Assembly (NCBI GenBank): GCA_032718475.1
Contig: JAUCBJ010005393.1
Location: 124,001 to 188,000, forward strand
Source: Nemertoderma westbladi
Lineage: Eukaryota > Xenacoelomorpha > Nemertodermatida > Nemertodermatidae
Direction of reading: 5' to 3'
Length of the DNA: 64,000 nucleotides
Shown: piece after piece, positions 56,645 to 64,000 of the stretch
How positions within the stretch are numbered: position 1 is the stretch's first letter
Layout of the letters: every line of letters starts with the position of its first letter
Translations under genes and position numbers: made by a program
Notes under the pieces: generated by a model
Told to the model about the DNA's origin: nothing
What the model saw: only the letters and a program-made list of their open reading frames with translations
Database searches by the model: none

Positions 56645-57768
56645 GTAGTAGTAACATACTGTACTTCTATCAAGGTGTACACCTAATGTAGTAGTAACAT
56701 ACTGTACTTCTATCAAGGTGTACACCTAATGTAGTAGTAACATACTGTACTTCTATCAAGGTGTACACCTAGTGTAGTAGTAACATACTGTACTTCTATC
56801 AAGGTGTACACCTAATGTAGTAGTAACATACTGTACTTCTATCAAGGTGTACACCTAATGTAGTAGTAACATACCGTACTTCTATCAAGTTGTACACCTA
56901 ATGTAGTAGTAACATACTGTACTTCTATCAAGGTGTACACCTAATGTAGTAGTAACATACTGTACTTCTATCAAGGTGTACACCTAGTGTAGTAGTAACA
57001 TACTGTACTTCTATCAAGGTGTACACCTAATGTAGTAGTAACATACTGTACTTCTATCAAGGTGTACACCTAATGTAGTAGTGACATACTGTACTTCTAT
57101 CAAGGTGTACACCTAATGTAGTAGTAACATACTGTACTTCTATCAAGGTGTACACCTAATGTAGTAGTAACATACTGTAATTCTATCAAGGTGTACACAT
57201 AATGTAGTAGTGACATACTGTACTTCTATCAAGGTGTACACCTAATGTAGTAGTAACATACTGTACTTCTATCAAGGTGTACAACTAATGTAGTAGTAAC
57301 ATACTGTACCTCTATCAAGGTGTACAACTAATGTAGTAGTAACATACAGTACTATACTTCTATCAAGGTGTACACCTAATGTAGTAGTAACATACTGTAC
57401 TTCTATCAAGGTGTACACCTAATGTAGTAGTAACATACTGTACTTCTATCAAGGTGTACACCTAATGTAGTAGTGACATACTGTACTTCTATCAAGGTGT
57501 ACACCTAATGTAGTAGTAACATACTGTACTTCTATCAAGGTGTACACCTAATGTAGTAGTAACATACTGTAATTCTATCAAGGTGTACACATAATGTAGT
57601 AGTGACATACTGTACTTCTATCAAGGTGTACACCTAATGTAGTAGTAACATACTGTACTTCTATCAAGGTGTACAACTAATGTAGTAGTAACATACTGTA
57701 CTTCTATCAAGGTGTACAACTAATGTAGTAGTAACATACAGTACTATACTTCTATCAAGGTGTACACT
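56645..57768 (+). repeat. 43 bp minisatellite with higher-order repeat
   Basis: About 26 units of GTAGTAGTAACATACTGTAC plus TTCTATCAAGGTGTACACCTAAT in variant forms. Rare variants recur 392 bases apart: the CTGTAATTC variant at 57171-57180 and 57563-57572, and the five-base extra ACTAT at about 57350 and 57743. 392 equals nine units plus that insert, so a nine-unit block was duplicated. Confidence 0.93.
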
Positions 57769-58864
57769 TTGACTTCTATGGAATTTTTATGAATTCACAT
57801 TTGATTTTGGGCTACATAATAATATTCTGTTGGTCTCCCAAATGTTTTATTCCAGAATAGTTTCTAACATAGGCATAAGACAATTGAAAATCAATACAAT
57901 CAGTAATCGATTGTGGCGGTGAATTTAAATCTCTAGATTCTTTGAAATTCTTATGTGGTTATATGCCGGTGTTCTAGGTTCTACCCCTCCCTATAGACTT
58001 ACAGTATAGTAATAATGTGTTAGGGCTAGCGCACCGTACAGCACTTCAACTTGGGTTTATCCGAAAGTCAACAAAATTTCATAGATTAGAGCCTTATGAT
58101 TTATTAGGATTAGGGTTACATGGCAGTTTTATTTAGGGTCCCGGCCGCCATTTCACTTTGACTTAGGGTTTCGGACCGCCACTACTCTCGAGATCTGGGG
58201 TGAAAATTTGCTCTGGGGCGGGTGGGAGCGTTGGGGAATATGGCGCTATGCGACAATGCCAGGGGGGCAATCCGCGCGGGGGGCATTCCGCGCGGGGGGG
58301 GGGGGGGGATTTCTTTCGAATGTGCTACCAGTCGTTCTGTTGCAATTTATCATTCAGGTCATTTATTGTTAATCGCCTAAAAAATTTATTTAATTTACTT
58401 AATTTAATATTTAATTAACCTTTAATTATTTTGTATTTCTTGGTTGTCGACCTTCAAATCACTATAAAATAGTGTATTAGCAAAATGTAATATGTAGTAT
58501 AGTAATATAGTAATAATGTAGTATAGTGCAAATTGTAAAGGTGTAGTAGCAAAAAAAAACTATAAATTTTTGTATTATACTGTACTGTAGTAAGTTGTAG
58601 GCCGATAAAAAACATAGCAACTTAATTAGCAACTATAGCTGAATTAATGAAAAGTGTCGGGGAATGATGTTGATTTCTATAACAAGGCCTCTTAATAGTA
58701 ATGATCTGTAACAGAAGTAGTATATTTATATTCCCGATTTTATTATTGAGTTGCGTTATCTCATCTTCAGCAAGACCGGATCCAAACAAAAATGTAACAA
58801 CGACAGGTGAGTTTACTATAGGTGTACCTGTATTGCATATGTATGTAACGATACCAAACACCTA
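57769..58864. other. Unassigned; G15 tract
   Basis: 58260-58308 has GGGGCAATCCGCGCGGGGG-type repeats followed by a 15-base G run. 58080-58200 has repeated TTAGGGT phrases. Otherwise AT-rich with no gene support. Confidence 0.35.
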
Positions 58865-59155
58865 GGTTCCATCTTGGTGTAGTGGATGCATTGAATTCAC
58901 AACTCCCGTTGGTCGTGGGTTCGATCCTCACAGGGACCAGGGCAGTTTTCGTTTCGGCACGAATGCTTTAAAGGTACCAGCCAGGGCGCATCTCTGCCTT
59001 GCATCCTTAAGTGGTAGCTAAATGAGTACTGGAGTTTCCTCTGGGGAGTAAAGTTCTGGGGGGACCGCACTGGAAATAAGTCGTCGGACTTTGTCCGTAG
59101 GCGTAAGTAATCCCTGGCCTAGTGGCCGAATAAAATGTACTTTACTTTTTTTTAC
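58865..59155 (+). mobile_element. tRNA-derived SINE
   Basis: A tRNA-like head runs 58865-58939. It has an A box TGGTGTAGTGGATGC (58873-58887) and a B box GGTTCGATCC (58918-58927), 45 bases apart as in tRNAs. The ends GGTTCC and GGGACC can pair as an acceptor stem, and a T-arm GTGGG/CTCAC is present. The loop contains TTCAC, so a Glu-like origin is possible but unproven. A 200-base unrelated body follows and ends near AATAAAATGTACTTTACTT plus T-rich tail. It would be transcribed by RNA polymerase III and moved by a partner LINE. Confidence 0.7.
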
Positions 59156-59228
59156 CAAGTATTAGTTTGTAAATACTTCATACGGAAAATACAAGATAAT
59201 AATATACTTACTGTATAGATACTTAATA

Positions 59229-59455
59229 GGAATATAGGACAATTCGGACACGAACAATCCGGACAATTGGGTCCCGGACAATTTTTATAAATCATAATTT
59301 TTGTTTGGATCCGAATTTTCCGTGTCCCAATTTTCCGTATCCCAATTGTCGGTGTCCCAATTGTCCGTTTTCCAATTGTCCGTTTCCCAATTTTCCGTAT
59401 CCCATCTTTCCGGGTCCCAATCGTCCGGGTCCCAATTGTCCGGATCCAAATTATT
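59229..59455. mobile_element. Foldback array of 15 bp units
   Basis: The right arm (about 59311-59453) is about nine units of the type TCCCAATTGTCCGTT. The left arm (59230-59285) carries the inverse (TCCGGACAATTGGGTCCC). The loop is AT-rich. The design is the same as the 25080 element but the unit differs (15 versus 16 bases; both contain CAATTG). Target duplication not found. Confidence 0.65.
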
Positions 59456-60040
59456 CCACAGTGGGCCAGAAACTCTCGTTTTGCGACCAAAATTAATTAT
59501 TTCTAAAAATATTCATAGTTTGAGCACTATTTTTCAACTATACTGGTTTTCAATAACGGCAAATCTTCTGAGACGGGTTTCAAATTCTCAAAGGGTGCCT
59601 TTGTGCCATTTCTGGCACGTGCCAAAATTTGCATATTTGGCAAACACAATTAACACAGGCGGAATGACGCAGATTTCGGTTCCACTAAGTTTAACAGGGT
59701 GCAGAACAGGTGCCTCAGTTTAGCATGTGGCACAAATGTTTAGCATGGTACAAAATATCAAAAAATAGCTAAACCTACTGTATATAACTAGCCATAGTAT
59801 AATTATACAGTAATTGTTCGCTAAGATTGCTAAGGCTTAGCTTCTGCTGCACCAAGGCCCCTTCGTATTTTTTATTAACAGCTTAGATCTGTTGATAATC
59901 TCAGCCAATCACTGATCACAAACACAAACCAAGCTGAAGTAGTATTCCATTAGTAAGTGCATTGATGAGTGTTACTATCATGTGGCAAAATTTTAATGAA
60001 GTACAGTCTTTGACAAGTTTTTGAAGTACATGTAACATTA
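59456..60040. other. Unassigned
   Basis: No gene or repeat recognised; weak duplications of TAGCATG-GGCACAAATG near 59720-59745. Confidence 0.4.
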
Positions 60041-60648
60041 CAAGTACCGGTACCAGTACAGTACCGGTACCAGTACAAGTACCGGTACCAGTACAAGTAC
60101 CGGTACCAGTACAAGTACCGGTACCAGTACAAGTACCGGTACCAGTACAAGTACCGGTACCAGTACAAGTACCGGTACCAGTACAAGTACCGGTACCAGT
60201 ACAAGTACCGGTACCAGTACAAGTACCAGTACAAGTACCGGTACCAGTACAAGTACCGGTACCAGTACCAGTACCGGTACCAGTACAAGTACCGGTACTA
60301 GTATAAGTACCGGTACCAGTACAAGTACCGGTACCAGTACAAGTACCGGTACCAGTACAAGTACCGGTACCAGTACAAGTACCGGTACCAATACAAGTAC
60401 CGGTACCAGTACAAGTACCAGTACAAGTACCGGTACCAGTACAAGTACCGGTACCAGTACCAGTACAAGTACCGGTACCATTACAAGTACCGGTACCAGT
60501 ACAAGTACCGGTACCAGTACAAGTACAAGTACAAGTACACGTACCGGTACCAGTACAAGTACCGGTACCAGTACCAGTACAAGTACCGGTACCAGTACAA
60601 GTACCGGTATCAGTACACGTACCGGTACCAGTACAAGTACAAGTACCG
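60041..60648 (+). repeat. 18 bp array, AAGTACCGGTACCAGTAC
   Basis: About 34 units of an 18-base sequence rich in the palindrome GGTACC, with variants lacking one CGGTACC. Both strands are open over much of it because 18 is a multiple of 3 (Val/Leu/Pro frames on the minus strand), which I do not treat as genes. Confidence 0.95.
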
Positions 60649-61548
60649 AAAGTAAGTATTTAGAAAAAAATATGTGCTCTAATGCCCAGCGCACCTTAAA
60701 TGGATCACAAGCTGTAACTTCTGAACAAACACTTTTTTTGCAAAAGTATAAAAGTAAAGTTTTTTTATTGGACCTTTTGGAGTTAGTTTCCAAAATAGGA
60801 AACATTTTTGACATGAGGAAGTAGAGGTGGGCGTTAAATGGTTAAGCAAACAAACCATATATTTTAATTCTGGAACATGGAAGAAATTTACTTTTGAAAC
60901 AGAAATTTAATGGCTTAAGTAATGTTTCAATAATATAAACGTTCTAAAATTATAGTAAAAGTATAATGCTGTTTGTTCACTAAAACTGAGGGCAGTTGTT
61001 ACACCGACCATAGTTGGTAGGAGTTAGAACCTCAATGCTCAGGGCCATTGCTTTGTGAATGAAAAGCGCCAGATTCATTATTATTGCCTGTCCAAAGGCC
61101 CGAAAAAGTTTTGAAATTTTTGAATGATTTGGAGGTTTGGATCTAAATTGTTAACTATTAACAAACAGACTCATATTGTATTCTGCCTGTGTAAGACGCT
61201 GAATAGACTTTAGCATATACTACAGTATTATTCATTGTTTCTGTTATTAAACCCAAGTCTAATAATTTTAGATGATCTAAATTGTAGAATGGTCAGTGTG
61301 TCGGATAAGACTGTCAATGAAAATTGTTAAAAACTGATAAATCTGATAGATGATTGTGACCTGAGGGTCAGATCGTCAGCAAAGAAAGTCGAGGTTCAGA
61401 TCACATCAAACCACAAAACAAAACCACGAAGTTCAATATGTTTTAAATTTTATATTAATATCCAAGTGAGTTTTGGAACGGTACATGAAAGTGTTTAATA
61501 TATTTAATTATTCAAAGGGAGGTTTAGAACTGTAACTATTTATGTTAG
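60649..61548. other. Unassigned, probably intron or intergenic
   Basis: AT-rich, with no coding signal or repeat recognised. It precedes the acceptor of the cysteine-rich exon. Confidence 0.35.
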
Positions 61549-61737
61549 AATCTAGACGGGTATACGGAAGCTGTCCGGACGGCATTACACCGTCTTCGTG
61601 CACAAATCTTGAAGAAGAGTGCGCTAATGCAACCTGCGAGGCCTACCCAGACGCTTTCTGCTTCCAGGATAACTGCACACCAGATTGTCAGATTAAATTT
61701 AGTCTTGGCAACGGAACCATAGTCAACTGCAGTGATG
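61549..61737 (+). CDS. Cysteine-rich extracellular exon (partial gene)
   Basis: 189 bp exon between a TATGTTAG acceptor and a GTAAGTTC donor, phase 1-1 like the EGF exons. It encodes about 63 residues with ten cysteines: YGSCPDGITPSSC, EEECANATCEAYPDAFCFQD, NCTPDCQIKF, NGTIVNCSDG. Two NxT sites fit secretion. The CxxATC..PDAxC..xxC..C spacing is like a cysteine module I have seen in invertebrate matrix proteins, which I cannot name. It may belong to a different gene from the EGF exons 50 kb away. Confidence 0.55.
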
Positions 61738-61795
61738 GTAAGTTCAAATAGGCTATTATATATTTTAAAAATAAAAAATCTGGGTAAGTTCACTT

Positions 61796-62002
61796 GATAA
61801 AGGCAAAGAAATACGCATTGTATTTCTGGACGTAAGTAAGGCCTTCGATCGAATCCATTATAGGAACCTTATCCATAAACTCGAATACATGGGTATCGGC
61901 GGTGTGCCATGCTTAAGTGACTTCAAAGCTATTTACGGGAAAAGTTTCAATGCGAAGGCGTTAGAAGGCGTTCCTCAGGGATCTGTTCTTGGACCTATGT
62001 GG
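61796..62002 (+). pseudogene. LINE reverse transcriptase relic
   Basis: The frame from 61796 reads DKGKEIRIVFLDVSKAFDRI, HYRNLIHKLEYMGI, then LEGVPQGSVLGPMW. LDVSKAFDR is the first RT catalytic motif and GVPQGSVLGP the next one before the FADD block, which is missing. The middle between them is shortened. It is a jockey/CR1-type RT fragment, not the same family as the other LINEs here. It lies 58 bases after the exon donor, so it is in the intron. Confidence 0.72.
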
Positions 62003-64000
62003 CTGGCCACGAGAAAAGGGACCTTATGTCACCGGAGGTCAATTTTGAGTTATTAGGCCTATGAGATGCAGAATTTTCCAGAGATTTTAACAAAAAAACG
62101 GTGTCTCAATATCTATTTCCAAAAAAAAGTTATAGCGATTTATGTGAAGGTGAATCGGGTAGCTCTTTTCAAAATAATTTTGTTATTAAAAAAAAATGGA
62201 AATATTAAAAAAAAATGGAAATATTAATAATATCATAGCATTTTTTACTATGTAGTTAGGCAGCTCAATGTTATTCGGCTTTTTATACAACTTTTAACAC
62301 TTTGAAACTATTAATATTGTTAAAGAAATTTTTTAAAAACATTTTTGCAAAATTTTCAAAAATACATGTAACCAAAATGTAAAATGCAAAATGTAACAAA
62401 ATTTAAAATTATTCGTATTTTGAATTCTTTATTGGGAGTGTTGTAGAAGTTTGTCCACCTTGTCCCACCTTTATTGTAAAAGGTGTCTAGAAAATTTCAA
62501 GACAAACGGACAGGAATTAATAAAGTGTCCGCGTCACAATCCGGCTAGGTAAGATGGGCGGCTAGCTAGAAATCACTGTCGGAGTGTTACCGATTAATTG
62601 TTAGGGTAGCACTAGATCTTTGAACAGTGAATACAGTCCGCGAGGATCCGCGACACCACCAGGATCGCAGGTCTGAGGTCCAACTAAGGAATGAGGAGGT
62701 TTGACCGAGTATTCCGGGACTCTGATCGTAGGTTTACTCCAGGATCGTTCGAGCCGAGTGAGCATAGGTGATACGTCAACAAGTTTCGGTTTACGTGGAT
62801 GTTTATGTCTTTCCGTTTATTAGTTGGGTCTAGAGCGTTTATCGTAATAATACCAAAGACGCACGTCTGGTAGGGTAAACGCGGGTGATATTTGTTTGTT
62901 GTTACAATGCTTCTATCAAGAATTCCAAATATACGTTGGAGTTACCGCGTCCATTTGTTTCTTTAGTGTCTTTTCTTTCGAGTCGATTTCGAATAGAATT
63001 TTCGCATTCGAATTTCAGTTTATGGTTCCGACTCCGCTGGGCAGGATATATAGTCGACATAGTCCGTATTGTGTAAATCGATAGGATGACCAGTAGTTAA
63101 GAAGCCCATATACGTACCATTACGCTGCGTAGATCTTCTATCAACTCCGTCATATCTGCTATATATGAGTTTATCCATATTATAATGAGTCCACATTTAG
63201 GCGAGCGGGCGTCGCTGCCTACCCCAATCAACCCCCGGACAGTACGAGATCCTCAGCGCCGATGTGTCGTCGCCGCTGTACTTTCGCCAACGACGTAGCC
63301 GCACAACGACAACGACAACCGGCACAAGTCACTCAACTGTCCGTCCCAAAGGCTTAGATGTACTTCAGGTTTTCCTTGGAGAGTTAGGTTACTTTACGAT
63401 TGCGACTGGCTACTGTAAACACACCTTAGTAGTAACATTCGCCTATAAGCTCACAAGTACCACACACACAACTTGTCACAAATTACACACACTCGGGTCA
63501 CTTGTCCGTTAGTCAATGCCTTCCAGAATGTCACTGTATTATTATGTATCCTTGGATACTATCATTGCACTATTTATTCCCTATGCTATTCAATGGGACA
63601 AGCTTTCTATTGTTTTTTTTTTTTTTAACTCAATTCTAATTCTAGCGTGGTTGTTGCTAGGGTGACATTATGCAAAGCTAGCGGTAGAATTAGGGTGATT
63701 CCCATGCATACAGATCTGGGATGTTATTTAATAGTAATTCTTTAATAGTCAATGTCCTGTTTATACATGACTTTACGAATTTTATCGGCTATTAACTATG
63801 TTTGGGAGACTTTCGTACACGCATACGCATAATAATATAAATCTCCGCTCCCTTGATCTATTAATTAATGGAATTTTGGGAATGTTATAAATTGCGTAAA
63901 ATGGCAATTTATTAAATTCATTAAAAGACATGAATTTAAATTTATTCCCTGAAATTTTATTATTTGATAATTAAATGGACATATTTGGATTCTAGAACAT
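62003..64000. other. Unassigned
   Basis: 62540-63540 is GC-richer than its flanks and opens TGTTACCGATTAATTG at about 62587, a possible LTR or gene remnant, but no frame with a motif was found. CGACAACGACAAC near 63303-63318 is a short repeat. A 12 bp inverted pair (CTAATTCT at 63636, AGAATTAG at 63686) flanks a GCTAG-rich segment. The last 400 bases are AT-rich. Confidence 0.3.

Noticed and set aside
56645-57768. CRISPR-like regular repeat
   Set aside because: Units are contiguous without unique spacers, and the region is clearly animal DNA.
58865-58939. A functional tRNA gene
   Set aside because: The D-arm and anticodon arm pair poorly and a non-tRNA body follows, so a SINE fits better.
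59950-60288. Tyr/Arg-rich repeat protein
   Set aside because: It is another frame of the 18 bp array.
60038-60814. Long Val/Leu/Pro open frames on the minus strand
   Set aside because: They arise because an 18 bp repeat is a multiple of three without stops; no start context or homology is expected.

Overview
The window is eukaryotic, AT-rich and dominated by transposable elements. Spliced cbEGF exons with canonical GT/AG borders, BEL/Pao, Ty3/gypsy, CR1/L2-like and RTE-like retroelements, a tRNA-derived SINE, a PIF/ISL2EU-like MITE and many satellites point to an animal. The mix suggests a marine invertebrate, perhaps an echinoderm or other deuterostome; the exact taxon cannot be fixed from sequence alone. 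No bacterial genes, rRNA or CRISPR array are visible.

Host gene content is small. From 4.8 to 9.8 kb on the + strand lies the 3' end of a gene for an extracellular protein: four phase-1 calcium-binding EGF exons (the first two a fresh tandem duplicate) and a long terminal exon with an unassigned ectodomain, a Ser/Thr-rich stalk and a hydrophobic C-terminus suggesting a GPI anchor. A separate phase-1 cysteine-rich exon lies at 61.55-61.74 kb.

The rest is layered repeats. 1.3-3.6 kb: remnant of a BEL element (3' internal part and partial LTR) abutting an RTE-like LINE (copy A). 10.4-12.3 kb: old CR1/L2-like LINE fragment followed by an unresolved LTR-like block. 14.2-16.0 kb: RTE-like LINE copy B. 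19.5-31.5 kb: RTE-like LINE copy C, split by a 10.6 kb BEL element on the minus strand (LTRs 20458-20965 and 30588-31091, TSD TACGC); the BEL RT is in turn split by an 895 bp foldback element with a 9 bp TSD. 32.2-37.4 kb: CR1/L2-like LINE on the minus strand with a long uninterrupted ORF2 (PHD finger, endonuclease, RT) and an ORF1. 38.6-39.6 kb: another LINE (ORF1 and start of ORF2) cut by a plus-strand BEL-related element (39.6 to about 52.4 kb). That element keeps gag and protease but lacks RT and most of the integrase. It carries a 389 bp MITE in gag and a complete Ty3/gypsy element on the minus strand (46104-51379) whose two 233 bp LTRs differ at one base.

52.8-53.1 kb holds the C-terminal tail of another retroelement protein. 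From 53 to 57.8 kb come degenerate tandem repeats, a 315 bp satellite, (ACG)n and a 43 bp minisatellite with higher-order structure. 58.9-60.7 kb has a tRNA-derived SINE, a second foldback array and an 18 bp GTACCGGTACC-rich array. After the cysteine-rich exon there is a short RT relic and about 2 kb of unassigned DNA. Long poly(G)/poly(C) tracts recur throughout. The overall picture is a gene-poor region serving as a landing site for successive, datable insertions, several into older insertions.
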